Shown here: piece by piece, positions 1 through 8,636 of the stretch
Layout: each line of letters starts with the position of its first letter
Numbering within the stretch: the first letter of the stretch is position 1
DNA from: Candidatus Rokuibacteriota bacterium
GTDB lineage: Bacteria; Methylomirabilota; Methylomirabilia; Rokubacteriales; CSP1-6
Length of the DNA: 64,000 nucleotides
NCBI GenBank assembly: GCA_003220535.1
Contig: QHSU01000074.1
Span: 1-64,000 of the forward strand
Reading direction: 5' to 3'
Program-made: the position numbers and the translations under genes
The notes under the pieces: generated by a model
What the model was told of the DNA's origin: nothing
Databases searched by the model: none
What the model saw: the letters and a program-made list of their open reading frames with translations, nothing else

Positions 1-306
1 GCAAGGGTGCGGTGTCTCGCATGGAGCGCACGCCCCGCGAACCGGGGGGGCGCAAGGGTGCGGTGTCTCGCATGGAGCGCACGCCCCGCGAACCGGGGGG
101 GCGCAAGGGTGCGGTGTCTCGCATGGAGCGCACGCCCCGCGAACCGGGGGGGCGCAAGGGTGCGGTGTCTCGCATGGAGCGCACGCCCCGCGAACCGGGG
201 GGGCGCAAGGGTGCGGTGTCTCGCATGGAGCGCACGCTCGGCGAACCGGGGGGGCGCAAGGGTGCGGTGTCTCGCATGGAGCGCACGCCCCGCGAACCGG
301 GGGGGA
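1..306. repeat. 51-bp tandem repeat array, six copies
   Basis: Six head-to-tail 51-bp units begin at 1, 52, 103, 154, 205 and 256. All are near-identical; the fifth (205-255) differs around 237-241, and the last runs into unique sequence at about 306. Each unit ends in a run of seven G and holds a short hairpin-capable stretch (CCCCG, loop, CGGGG). Because 51 is a multiple of three, several frames stay open and give arginine-rich 17-residue repeats; I regard these as by-products. The array may continue beyond the left edge, so the copy number is a minimum. It lies immediately upstream of trpF. Confidence 0.95.
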
Positions 307-340
307 CATGGGGGGGGCGCCTCGCCCCACCCATGTATCA

Positions 341-997
341 ATGACCACTCGGGTCAAGATTTGCGGCATCACCAACCTGGAGGACGCGCTGACGGCCGTC
401 GACGCCGGCGCCGACGCCCTCGGATTCATCTTCGTCGAGAGCACTCCTCGCTTCGTGACGCCTGCGCAAGTGGCGCCGATCGTCCGCGCGCTGCCACCGT
501 TCGTCACGCCGGTGGGCATCTTCTGGGACCACCCGACGGGCCACGTCAAGGCAGTGGCGGAAGCATGCGGCCTGCGCGCGCTCCAGTTCCATGGCGACGA
601 GAAGCCGGAGGATCTCGAGGGCTACGCGCTGCCGGTGATCAAGACGATCAAGGTCGCGCCCCCGTCGGGTGAGCTCGAAGGGCGCCAGCCGTGGATGCCG
701 ACCGTGAAGTTCCTCCACTATCGTAAGTACGCGGCCGCGCTCCTGCTCGACAGCGCCGCGCGCTGGAGCGAGGGCGAGCGGCGCCAGCCGATCGAATGGA
801 CGATTGCACGCGACCTGGCGAGCCAGCGGTGGCGCATCATCCTCTCCGCCGGCCTCACGCCAGAGAACGTCGCTCGCGCGGTGGCGACCGCGCGCCCGTA
901 CGCGGTCGACGTGGTCTCCGGTGTCGAGGCGCAGCCGGGCCGGAAGGATCCCGACAAGGTCTGGCGGTTCGTCGCCGAGGCGAAGGGCGTGCGATGA
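341..997 (+). CDS. trpF: Phosphoribosylanthranilate isomerase TrpF
   Basis: Catalyses the Amadori rearrangement of N-(5'-phosphoribosyl)anthranilate to CdRP in tryptophan synthesis. The 218-residue protein is a normal-length TIM barrel. It opens with the KICGIT motif, whose cysteine is the family's general base. It carries a LLLD strand with the expected acidic partner, a LSAGL segment, and a C-terminal VDVVSGVE...PGRKD phosphate-binding motif. I chose ATG 341 because it gives the standard [11 protein letters not shown]-terminus; an in-frame ATG at 308 adds residues translated from repeat-flanking sequence. The stop overlaps the trpB start (ATGA). trpC is not in the window and may lie left of the repeat array. 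Confidence 0.95.
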   Translation: MTTRVKICGITNLEDALTAVDAGADALGFIFVESTPRFVTPAQVAPIVRALPPFVTPVGIFWDHPTGHVKAVAEACGLRALQFHGDEKPEDLEGYALPVIKTIKVAPPSGELEGRQPWMPTVKFLHYRKYAAALLLDSAARWSEGERRQPIEWTIARDLASQRWRIILSAGLTPENVARAVATARPYAVDVVSGVEAQPGRKDPDKVWRFVAEAKGVR

Positions 998-2193
998 TGC
1001 CGAAGCTCCCGGACGCGCAGGGTCACTTCGGTCGCTTCGGCGGCCGCTTCGTGCCCGAGACGCTGATGGCGCCGCTGATCGAGCTCGAGCGCGCGTGGCT
1101 GGCGGCGAAGCGCGACCGGACGTTCCAGCGTCGGCTCGCCACCCTGCTGCACGACTATGCGGGGCGGCCGACCCCGCTCTACTTCGCCGAGCGGCTCACC
1201 GAGCACTGCGGCGGCGCGCGCATCTACCTGAAGCGTGAGGATCTCTGTCACACGGGCGCCCACAAGATCAACAACGTGCTCGGTCAGGCGCTGCTGGCGG
1301 CACGGATGAAGAAGCGGCGCGTGATCGCGGAGACCGGCGCCGGCCAGCACGGCGTGGCGACCGCCACCGCGGCGGCGCTGCTCGGCCTCGAGTGCGAGGT
1401 GTACATGGGCGCCGAGGACGTCGAGCGCCAGGCGCTGAACGTCTTCCGCATGCGCCTGCTCAGCGCGCGGGTGATTTCGGTCGAGGCGGGCAGTCGCACG
1501 CTGAAGGACGCGATCAACGAAGCGCTGCGCGACTGGGTGACCAACGTGCGGACGACGTACTACCTCCTCGGCTCGGCGCTCGGGCCGCACCCGTACCCGG
1601 TCATGGTCCGGGAGCTCCACGCCGTGATCGGCCAGGAGACGCGCCGCCAGGCGCGCCGCGTCCTCCACCGGCTCCCCGACGTGCTCGTCGCGTGCGTCGG
1701 CGGCGGCTCGAACGCCATCGGGCTCTTCCACCCGTTCATCGGCGAGCGCCGCGTGCGGATCGTCGGCGTCGAGCCGGGTGGCGAGGGGATCGCGACCGGT
1801 CGCCACGGCGCCTCGATGAGCGCGGGCGCGGTCGGTGTGCTCCACGGGTGCATGAGCTATCTGCTGCAGAACGACGACGGGCAGATCGCCACGGCGCACT
1901 CCATCTCGGCCGGCCTCGACTATCCGGGGGTCGGGCCCGAGCACGCCTACTACCGCGACACCGGACGGTTCGAGTTCGCCTCGGTCACCGACGCGGAGGC
2001 CCTCGAGGGATTCGAGGCGCTGACGCGCCTCGAGGGGATCATGCCGGCGCTCGAGTCGGCGCACGCCGTGGCGTACGCGATGCGGATCGGCAAGACGCTG
2101 CCGAGGTCGAAGACGATCGTGGTGGGCCTGTCGGGCCGCGGCGACAAGGATGTCCACGTGGTCGCCAAGGCGCTCGGGAAGGCGATCGGATGA
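994..2193 (+). CDS. trpB: Tryptophan synthase beta subunit
   Basis: PLP enzyme that joins indole and serine to make tryptophan. The 399-residue length is standard. The HTGAHKINN segment carries the PLP lysine (K91); [12 protein letters not shown] and the phosphate-binding CVGGGSNA loop are intact, as is [11 protein letters not shown] near the C-terminus. The start is ATG 994, in a four-base ATGA overlap with the trpF stop. The gene is coupled downstream to trpA by another ATGA, so the alpha and beta subunits are probably made in equal amounts. Confidence 0.97.
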   Translation: MMPKLPDAQGHFGRFGGRFVPETLMAPLIELERAWLAAKRDRTFQRRLATLLHDYAGRPTPLYFAERLTEHCGGARIYLKREDLCHTGAHKINNVLGQALLAARMKKRRVIAETGAGQHGVATATAAALLGLECEVYMGAEDVERQALNVFRMRLLSARVISVEAGSRTLKDAINEALRDWVTNVRTTYYLLGSALGPHPYPVMVRELHAVIGQETRRQARRVLHRLPDVLVACVGGGSNAIGLFHPFIGERRVRIVGVEPGGEGIATGRHGASMSAGAVGVLHGCMSYLLQNDDGQIATAHSISAGLDYPGVGPEHAYYRDTGRFEFASVTDAEALEGFEALTRLEGIMPALESAHAVAYAMRIGKTLPRSKTIVVGLSGRGDKDVHVVAKALGKAIG

Positions 2194-3014
2194 CGACGGC
2201 GCCCGCGACGAGATCCCGACTCGACGCGACGTTCACCCGACTGCGCTCGCGTGGCGAGCGCGCGCTGGTGGTCTACTTCACGGCGGGCGATCCGTCGCTG
2301 GCCGATACGCGGCGGCTCGTGGTCGAGGCGGAGCGACGCGGCGCGGACGTCGTCGAGCTGGGGGTGCCGTTCTCGGATCCGCTCGCGGAGGGGCCCGTGA
2401 TCCAGCGCGCCATGATGCGCGCGCGCGCCGCCGGCACCACCGTGTCGCGCGTCCTCGAGACGGTGGCGACGGTCCGCGCCCAGGTGAACGTTCCGCTCGT
2501 GCTGCTCACGTACTACAACCCGGTGCTCGCGTTCGGCCTCAAGGCCTTCGCCCGCACGGCTGTCGACGCGGGTGTCGACGGCGCGATCGTGGCCGACCTG
2601 CCGCCGGAGGAGGCCGAGCCGCTGGCGGCGGAAGCAGACGCCGCGGGCCTCGACCTGGTCCACCTGGTGGCGCCGACGTCGACACGCGCGCGTGTGCGCC
2701 TCATCGCGCGCCGCAGCCGCGGCTTCATCTACGTGGTCTCGGTCACCGGGGTGACCGGCGAGCGCCAGGAAATTCCCCCGGATCTTTCCGATCAAATCCG
2801 GATGCTCCGGCGCGTGACGACCAAGCCCGTGTGCGTCGGGTTCGGCATCAGCACGCCCGCGCAGGTCGCGGCGATCTGGCGCCTGGCCGACGGCGCGATC
2901 GTCGGCTCGGCGATCGTCCGGATGATCGAAGAGCGCGCCGGCTCTCCCACCCTCGTCGACGACGTCGGCACGTTCATCGCCAGCTTAAAAGAACCGCTGA
3001 GAGTACGATCATGA
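2190..3014 (+). CDS. trpA: Tryptophan synthase alpha subunit
   Basis: Cleaves indole-3-glycerol phosphate to indole and glyceraldehyde 3-phosphate. The 274-residue TIM barrel begins at ATG 2190 within the ATGA overlap with trpB. The [11 protein letters not shown] motif contains the catalytic glutamate (E56, equivalent to Salmonella E49). The second catalytic acid, normally Asp in LADGP (Salmonella D60), is Glu here (LAEGP, E67). SVTGVTG and [10 protein letters not shown] phosphate-binding segments are present. The gene is otherwise full length, so I treat the change as a natural variant of an active enzyme. Confidence 0.96.
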   Translation: MTTAPATRSRLDATFTRLRSRGERALVVYFTAGDPSLADTRRLVVEAERRGADVVELGVPFSDPLAEGPVIQRAMMRARAAGTTVSRVLETVATVRAQVNVPLVLLTYYNPVLAFGLKAFARTAVDAGVDGAIVADLPPEEAEPLAAEADAAGLDLVHLVAPTSTRARVRLIARRSRGFIYVVSVTGVTGERQEIPPDLSDQIRMLRRVTTKPVCVGFGISTPAQVAAIWRLADGAIVGSAIVRMIEERAGSPTLVDDVGTFIASLKEPLRVRS

Positions 3015-3026
3015 TGTTCGGTTCGA

Positions 3027-3085
3027 GCGCCGGCTTCGCCGGCGCAATCGAGGGGGGGGAGGTTCGGAAGGGGGCCGGAGCCCCC
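3027..3085. other. Two GC hairpins between trpA and accD
   Basis: The 82-bp trpA-accD gap holds two perfect short inverted repeats: an 8-bp stem with a 3-base loop at 3027-3045 and a 6-bp stem with a 4-base loop at 3070-3085. Neither is followed by a T-run, so a classical intrinsic terminator is not supported. They could attenuate read-through or stabilise the mRNA. The G/C-run composition resembles the arms of the larger inverted-repeat elements in this window. Confidence 0.55.
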
Positions 3086-3096
3086 CTCCGAGTCTA

Positions 3097-3957
3097 ATGG
3101 CCTGGTTCAAGCGCAAGGGCGAGGAGCCCGGGGGCAAGGCGACCAAGGTCGTCATCGCCGAAGGCCTCTGGATCAAGTGCGACTCCTGCAAGGAGATCAT
3201 GTACCGCGCCGAGGTGGAGCGGGCCGGACGCGTCTGCCCGAAATGCCACTATCCCTTCCGGATCTCCGCGCGCGAGCGTATCGGGCAGCTCGCCGATCCC
3301 GGCTCCTTCGAAGAGCGCGACACGGGTCTGGCGACGACCGATCCGCTCGGCTTCAAGGACACCAAGAAATATCGGGAGCGCATTCGGGCCGCCGTCCAGA
3401 AGACCTCGACGGACGAGGCGGTGATCTGCGGCATCGCGGCGATCGGCGGACAGCCTACCGTCCTCGCCGTCTTCGAGTTCGGGTTCCTCGGCGGCAGCAT
3501 GGGCTCGGTCGTCGGCGAGAAGCTCGTGCGCGCGATCGAGCTCGCGATGGACAAGCACCTGCCGGTGGTCATCGTCTCGGCGTCGGGCGGTGCCAGGATG
3601 CAAGAGGGCATCCTCTCCCTGATGCAGATGGCCAAGACGTCCGCCGCGCTCGAGCGTCTCGGGGCCAGCGGGCTGCCGTACATCTCCATTCTCACCGACC
3701 CCACCACCGGCGGCGTCACCGCGAGCTTCGCGATGCTCGGCGACGTCATCTTCGCCGAGCCGCGCGCGCTGATCGGGTTCGCCGGACCTCGGGTCATCGC
3801 CGAGACGATCCGTCAGCCGCTGCCGGAGGGATTCCAGCGCTCGGAGTTTCTCCTGGCGCACGGGCAGCTCGACATGATCGTCGAGCGGCGCGACCTCAAG
3901 GAGACGCTCCGCCGCATTCTCGGGTTCTTCGCCGACCAGCCGCCCCGTTCGGGCTAG
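3097..3957 (+). CDS. accD: Acetyl-CoA carboxylase carboxyltransferase subunit beta
   Basis: Beta half of the carboxyltransferase that moves CO2 from carboxybiotin to acetyl-CoA, the first step of fatty acid synthesis. The 286-residue protein has the N-terminal four-cysteine zinc ribbon (C28, C31, C47, C50), followed by the crotonase-like core with VSASGGARMQEG and TDPTTGGVTASFA, which form the CoA and oxyanion regions. The position between trpA and folC is a widely conserved bacterial order. accA is not in the window. Confidence 0.96.
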   Translation: MAWFKRKGEEPGGKATKVVIAEGLWIKCDSCKEIMYRAEVERAGRVCPKCHYPFRISARERIGQLADPGSFEERDTGLATTDPLGFKDTKKYRERIRAAVQKTSTDEAVICGIAAIGGQPTVLAVFEFGFLGGSMGSVVGEKLVRAIELAMDKHLPVVIVSASGGARMQEGILSLMQMAKTSAALERLGASGLPYISILTDPTTGGVTASFAMLGDVIFAEPRALIGFAGPRVIAETIRQPLPEGFQRSEFLLAHGQLDMIVERRDLKETLRRILGFFADQPPRSG

Positions 3958-3964
3958 GCCTCCG

Positions 3965-5281
3965 GTGACGTATGCCGAGGCCGTCGGCCGGCTCCTGGGG
4001 CTCCGGGGCGGCGAGCACGCGGGCATGCGCCCGGGGCTCGAGCGCATCGAGGGACTCCTCGACGCGCTCGGGCGTCCCGAGCAGCGGTACCGCCTGGTCC
4101 AGGTTGGCGGCACGAACGGCAAGGGCTCGGTGGCGGCCATGCTCGCCGCCATCCTGAAATCCGACGGCCACCACGTCGGCCTCTACACCTCGCCGCACCT
4201 GGTCTCCTTCCGCGAACGTATCCGCGTCGATGGCCAGCCCATTCCCGAGGACAGCGTGGTCGACGGCGTCGAGGCGCTCGGCACACTGGTGGCGCGCTTC
4301 GACGCGACGATGTTCGAGGCGACGACGGCGTTGGCGCTGGACCATTTCGCGCGCGAGGCCGTCGACGTGGCGGTGCTCGAAGTCGGTCTCGGCGGGCGCC
4401 TCGACGCGACGACGGTGGGGATGCCCGAGGTCGCGGTGATCACGCGCATCGATCTCGATCACCAGGCGGTCCTCGGCGCCACCCTCGCCGAGATCGCCGC
4501 CGAGAAGGCTGCGATCATCCGCGGCGGCGTCGCCGTCTCCGCGGCACAGGCCCCGGAGGCCGAGCGCGTCATCGCGGCCCGCGCCACGGCGGTCGGCGTT
4601 CCGCTCCTCCTCGAAGGCCGTGACCTGTCGGTCGCGGTCGAGAGGCGCGGGCCCGACGGCCAGCGTCTGGCCTGCGCCGGCCCGGGGTGGTCGCTGACCG
4701 GCGTCGAGCTTGGCATGCCCGCGAGCTACCAGCCGTCCAACGCCATCCTCGCCGTCGCCGCCGCGCGCGAGCTCGGCGTGCGCGAGGCCGCGATCCGCGA
4801 CGGACTCGCTCGCGCGTGGTGGCCGGGCCGCTTTCAAATCGTCCGGCGTGCGCGGGGCTTCCTCGTGCTCGACGGCGCTCACAATCCTGCCGGGGCCGGC
4901 GCTCTCGCCGCGTCCCTGCGTGACGTCTTCGGCGAGGTCCGGATCACGTTCGTGCTGGGCATATTGACCGACAAGGACGCCGCGGGCATCGTCGCGGCGC
5001 TCGCCCCATTGGCGGAGCGATTCGTCCTGGTCGCCTCGTCGAACCCACGCGCCGCGGCGCCCGACGCCCTCCGCGCCGTCGTGCCCGCCTCGGTCCGGCA
5101 CGTCGAGGTCGCCGCCTCGCCCGTCGAAGCCCTGGCGATGGCGACGCCCAGCGCGGGCACCCCCATCACGTGTGTCGCCGGCTCGCTGTCCCTGATCGGC
5201 GATATGCTCCGCCACCTCGGGGGAAGCGATAAGCCTTGCCCGCTCGAAATGGGCGCTGATAGCATGGGGCGCCTTTTTTGA
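3965..5281 (+). CDS. folC: Folylpolyglutamate/dihydrofolate synthase
   Basis: ATP-dependent ligase that adds glutamate to dihydropteroate and/or folates. The 438-residue protein has the P-loop GTNGKGSV, the LGGRLDATT segment and the DGAHNPAG motif of the C-terminal domain, all typical of FolC (Mur ligase superfamily). The start is GTG 3965, eight bases after the accD stop, consistent with one transcript. Its last codons overlap a possible terminator. Confidence 0.95.
   Translation: MTYAEAVGRLLGLRGGEHAGMRPGLERIEGLLDALGRPEQRYRLVQVGGTNGKGSVAAMLAAILKSDGHHVGLYTSPHLVSFRERIRVDGQPIPEDSVVDGVEALGTLVARFDATMFEATTALALDHFAREAVDVAVLEVGLGGRLDATTVGMPEVAVITRIDLDHQAVLGATLAEIAAEKAAIIRGGVAVSAAQAPEAERVIAARATAVGVPLLLEGRDLSVAVERRGPDGQRLACAGPGWSLTGVELGMPASYQPSNAILAVAAARELGVREAAIRDGLARAWWPGRFQIVRRARGFLVLDGAHNPAGAGALAASLRDVFGEVRITFVLGILTDKDAAGIVAALAPLAERFVLVASSNPRAAAPDALRAVVPASVRHVEVAASPVEALAMATPSAGTPITCVAGSLSLIGDMLRHLGGSDKPCPLEMGADSMGRLF
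5252..5279 (+). terminator. Candidate intrinsic terminator inside the folC 3' end
   Basis: A 5-bp GC stem (GGCGC at 5252-5256 with GCGCC at 5269-5273) and a 12-base loop are followed directly by six T residues (5274-5279). The structure overlaps the last folC codons and its stop, and lptD starts 20 bases later, so it would separate trpFBA-accD-folC from the envelope genes. The stem is short, so strength is uncertain. Confidence 0.45.
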
Positions 5282-5301
5282 CGGGGACTTTCGGGAGACC
5301 C

Positions 5302-7542
5302 ATGACGCGGGTCCGGGCTTCGAGCTTCATTCCGCTCTTCGTCGTCCTCCTCCTCGGGAGCGCCAGCCTCCCGGCGGCGCCGTTCGTCGCGGAGGCGCAG
5401 ACCCCGAGGACCGTCCAGACCGCGGGTGGCGAGGTCGCGGTCGTGGCCGACCGCTTCGAGCAGGTCGGGCCCGACAATCTGCTCGTGGCGACCGGCAACG
5501 TCGAGGTCACGCGGGGCACGGCGCGTCTGCTCGCCGACCGGGTCGAGATCAACCGCGCCACCGGCGACGCCACGGCGGTGGGTCGCGTGATCTTCTACGA
5601 CGGCGACGACCGGCTCACCGGACAACGCATCGACTACAACATCAAGACCGGCACGGGAGTCGTCTATAAGGGCGAGGCGCACGCCGCGCCGTACTACCGC
5701 ATCATGGGCGAGCGCCTGGAGCGCGTCGGCGACAGCGTCTACCGGGTCCGGCGCGGCGTCTTCACGACGTGCGAGGACGACACGCCGACGTGGTCGTTCC
5801 ACCTGGGCTCGGGGACCGCCGACCTGGAGGACTTCGTGTACGGCACGAACGTCTCCTTCTGGGTCAAATCCGTGCCGGTCATCCCGTTCTTCCCCTTCTT
5901 CGCGGCGGCCATCCGTCGTGAGCGCCAGACGGGCTTCCTCGCCCCTCAGCTGGGAAACTCCTCGCACAAGGGATTCTTCGCCGAGATCCCGTTCTTCTGG
6001 GCCATCTCGGACAGCCAGGACGCGACCCTGACCTTCGGCGCCTACGAGAAGCGCGGCTTCGGGGGCGCGGCCGAGTACCGGTACGTCATCTCGCAGGACC
6101 AGCGCGGAAAGCTGGGGGGCTTCTTCGTCGACGAGGTCTTCAAGAGCGACCTCGCCCGGGGCTTCGGGAGCGTCAAGCACGACTGGCAGATCGCCCCGTC
6201 GGTGTCGCTGCGCGCCGATTTCAACGCCGTGTCCGACGACCGTGTCCTCCGGGAGTACCAGTCCGAGCTCCAGCAGCGCTCCGCTCAGCGCGCGGAGTCG
6301 AATCTCTTCCTCACGAAGACGTGGACGAACTGGAACTTCGTGGGCCGCGCGTACTGGTACCAGGACCTCACCACCGAGCGGCCCATCGAGCTGCAGCGGA
6401 TGCCGGAGCTGACGCTCCAGGGCGTGCGGCAATCGCTGCCGGGGCTTCCGGGCTTCCTCTATCAGGTGGACACCAGCGCGGTGAACTTCTTTCGGGAGGT
6501 CGGCTCGGACGGATTCCGATACGACCTGCATCCGCTGGTCTCGCGCCCTATCCCGCTCGCCGGGTACGCGACGCTCACGCCATTCGTGGGGGGACGCGTC
6601 ACCGCCTACGACAAGACGGTCACCGGGATCCACATGCCGCTGGCCGGAGGCCCGCCGATCGAGGTCACGACGGACGAGGCGCGGGTGCGCGAGCTTCTCG
6701 AGTTCGGGACGGATGCCGAAAGCCGGGCCTCGCGGGTGTACGCGCTCGACGGGTGGGGCGGCCTCGACCGCGTGCTGCACACGATCGAACCCCGCGTGCA
6801 CTACATCCGGATCGTCGGCCACAACTTCTACGGGCTCCCCCGCTGGACCGACCAGATCGACCTGATCCCGGAGGCGAACTGGTTCGAGTATTCCGTGACG
6901 AACCGCCTCCGCGGCAAGACGATCAGCCCCGAGGACACCGAGGCGGCGCGACTCGACCTGGTCCGGTTTGTCGTGGCCAACGCCTACGATTTCCAGAACA
7001 ATCGGTTCGGCAACCTAGCCGGCGACCTGACGGTGCAGCCCAGCACGCTCCTGAGCTTCCACGCCGACACGAGCTACAACGTCGAGGGCGACGGCCTCGA
7101 GGCCTACACGGCCGACGTGACGTTGAAGGTTCCCCGCGTGACGGCGAGCGGCGGAACGCGCTACAGTCGGCAGTCGGGAGTGATCATTCCGTACTTCATC
7201 CAGGTCCCCGGCACCTTCAACCCCGGCGAGCGATTTCCCCAGAAGGCGTCCATCAACTTCCTCCAGAGCAACATCGCGGTCGAGGCGTTGACCAACCTCG
7301 TGCTGCGCGTTCGGACGAACTGGGATCTCAAGACCGACACGTTCGTCGAGAACCGCTTCGGCGTCGACTTCAAGTTCGACTGCTGGGCCCTCAGCGTCGA
7401 ATACATCAAGCGGAGCAGCGACATCCCCGGCCAGAACGCCGAGAACGAGTTTCGGTTCTCGCTGCACCTGCTCGGGCTCGGGAACGTCGTGAGCACACGG
7501 GTGGGGACGGGCGTGGCTGACTCCGGTCCGAGGTTCAAGTGA
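5302..7542 (+). CDS. lptD: LPS-assembly protein LptD
   Basis: Outer-membrane barrel that inserts lipopolysaccharide into the outer leaflet. The 746-residue protein starts with a signal peptide (basic MTRVR, hydrophobic core, cleavage near AEAQ). An OstA-like beta-jellyroll follows (about residues 45-130), then a long LptD barrel region with the characteristic GFLAPQLG and PFFWAISDSQDATLT stretches. I chose ATG 5302, with GGGAG upstream, over an in-frame TTG at 5278. Its presence shows a diderm envelope. The stop overlaps the next start (GTGA), coupling it to surface-sugar genes. Confidence 0.92.
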   Translation: MTRVRASSFIPLFVVLLLGSASLPAAPFVAEAQTPRTVQTAGGEVAVVADRFEQVGPDNLLVATGNVEVTRGTARLLADRVEINRATGDATAVGRVIFYDGDDRLTGQRIDYNIKTGTGVVYKGEAHAAPYYRIMGERLERVGDSVYRVRRGVFTTCEDDTPTWSFHLGSGTADLEDFVYGTNVSFWVKSVPVIPFFPFFAAAIRRERQTGFLAPQLGNSSHKGFFAEIPFFWAISDSQDATLTFGAYEKRGFGGAAEYRYVISQDQRGKLGGFFVDEVFKSDLARGFGSVKHDWQIAPSVSLRADFNAVSDDRVLREYQSELQQRSAQRAESNLFLTKTWTNWNFVGRAYWYQDLTTERPIELQRMPELTLQGVRQSLPGLPGFLYQVDTSAVNFFREVGSDGFRYDLHPLVSRPIPLAGYATLTPFVGGRVTAYDKTVTGIHMPLAGGPPIEVTTDEARVRELLEFGTDAESRASRVYALDGWGGLDRVLHTIEPRVHYIRIVGHNFYGLPRWTDQIDLIPEANWFEYSVTNRLRGKTISPEDTEAARLDLVRFVVANAYDFQNNRFGNLAGDLTVQPSTLLSFHADTSYNVEGDGLEAYTADVTLKVPRVTASGGTRYSRQSGVIIPYFIQVPGTFNPGERFPQKASINFLQSNIAVEALTNLVLRVRTNWDLKTDTFVENRFGVDFKFDCWALSVEYIKRSSDIPGQNAENEFRFSLHLLGLGNVVSTRVGTGVADSGPRFK

Positions 7543-8636
7543 TCCCCTTCATCGATCTGACCCGCCAGCACGCGGCGCTCCGAGACGAGCTGCTCGCCGC
7601 CGCCGCGCGGGTCCTCGACTCGAGCCAGTTCGTGCTCGGCGCCGAAGGCCAGGCGCTGGAGCGGGAGCTGGCGGCCCTCTGCGGCGTCCGCTGGGCCCGC
7701 GGCGTCGCGTCCGGCACCGACGCCCTTCGGCTGGCGCTCACGGCGCTCGGTGTCGGTCCCGGCGCCGAGGTCCTCACACCGGCCTTCTCGTTCGTCGCGT
7801 CCGCGTCCACGATCGCGATGGTCGGCGCGACACCGGTCTTCGTCGACATCGACCCGGCGACGTACGCCCTCGACGTCGCGGCCGCCGAGCGCTCGATCAC
7901 GCCCCGCACGCGCGCGATCGTGGCCGTTCATCTCTACGGCCATCCGGCGCCCATGGACCGCGTCGTCGAGCTGGCGCGCGCCCACCGGCTGGCCGTCATC
8001 GAGGATGCGGCGCAGGCGGTCGGCGGCGCGTGGGCCGGACGGCCCGTCGGCGCCTGGGGCGACGCCGCGTGCCTGTCGTTCTATCCGACGAAGAACCTCG
8101 GCGCGTGCGGCGACGCCGGGATGGTGATGACCGATCGCGCCGACGTGGCGGAGCGCATCACGCGGTTGCGGCACCACGGGGACAGCGGTCGCTACGAGCA
8201 CGTCGAGCTCGGCTCCTGCAGCCGGCTGGACGAGCTCCAGGCGGCGGTCCTGCGCGTCAAGCTCGTGCGCCTGGCGGCGTGGACGGAGGCGCGCCGGCGG
8301 ATCGCCGACCGGTACCGCGCCGCGCTCGCGGGCGTCCGGCTGGACCTCCCGACCGAGGCGGGCATGGCGCGTCACGTGTACCATCTCTTCACCGTGCGAC
8401 ACCCGCAGCGCGACGCGCTCGCCAAGGCTCTGACCGGCGAGGGGGTCTGCACCGCGGTCTACTATCCGCGCTCGGTGCCGGATCAGCCGCTGTTCGCCGG
8501 CGACGCCCAGCGGCGCTGGCCCGAGGCCTGGCGCGCATCGCGGGAGGTGCTGTCGCTGCCGTGCTTCGCCGAGCTCTCCGACGGCGAGGTCGACCAGGTC
8601 GCTGCGGCGGTGCGCCGCGTGTGCGAGCGCCTGTGA
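7539..8636 (+). CDS. DegT/DnrJ/EryC1-family sugar aminotransferase
   Basis: PLP-dependent transaminase that installs an amino group on a nucleotide-linked keto-sugar. The 365-residue protein has the FIDL...L opening, SGTDALRLAL, TPAFSFVASA, and a SFYPTKNLG motif whose lysine (K185) should form the Schiff base. It is flanked by GTGA overlaps with lptD and with a nucleotide-sugar dehydrogenase, so the substrate is probably a UDP-linked sugar for surface polysaccharide. The exact sugar cannot be read from sequence; WbpE-like activity is one possibility. Confidence 0.9.
   Translation: MIPFIDLTRQHAALRDELLAAAARVLDSSQFVLGAEGQALERELAALCGVRWARGVASGTDALRLALTALGVGPGAEVLTPAFSFVASASTIAMVGATPVFVDIDPATYALDVAAAERSITPRTRAIVAVHLYGHPAPMDRVVELARAHRLAVIEDAAQAVGGAWAGRPVGAWGDAACLSFYPTKNLGACGDAGMVMTDRADVAERITRLRHHGDSGRYEHVELGSCSRLDELQAAVLRVKLVRLAAWTEARRRIADRYRAALAGVRLDLPTEAGMARHVYHLFTVRHPQRDALAKALTGEGVCTAVYYPRSVPDQPLFAGDAQRRWPEAWRASREVLSLPCFAELSDGEVDQVAAAVRRVCERL

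Noticed and set aside
1-306. CRISPR array
   Set aside because: The units are directly adjacent identical 51-mers with no unique spacers, and no cas genes are visible.
7-672. A repetitive plus-strand frame running from the tandem repeats into trpF
   Set aside because: The repeat period is a multiple of three, so frames stay open without selection. The product is Arg/Ala/Gly-rich and continues out of frame through trpF.
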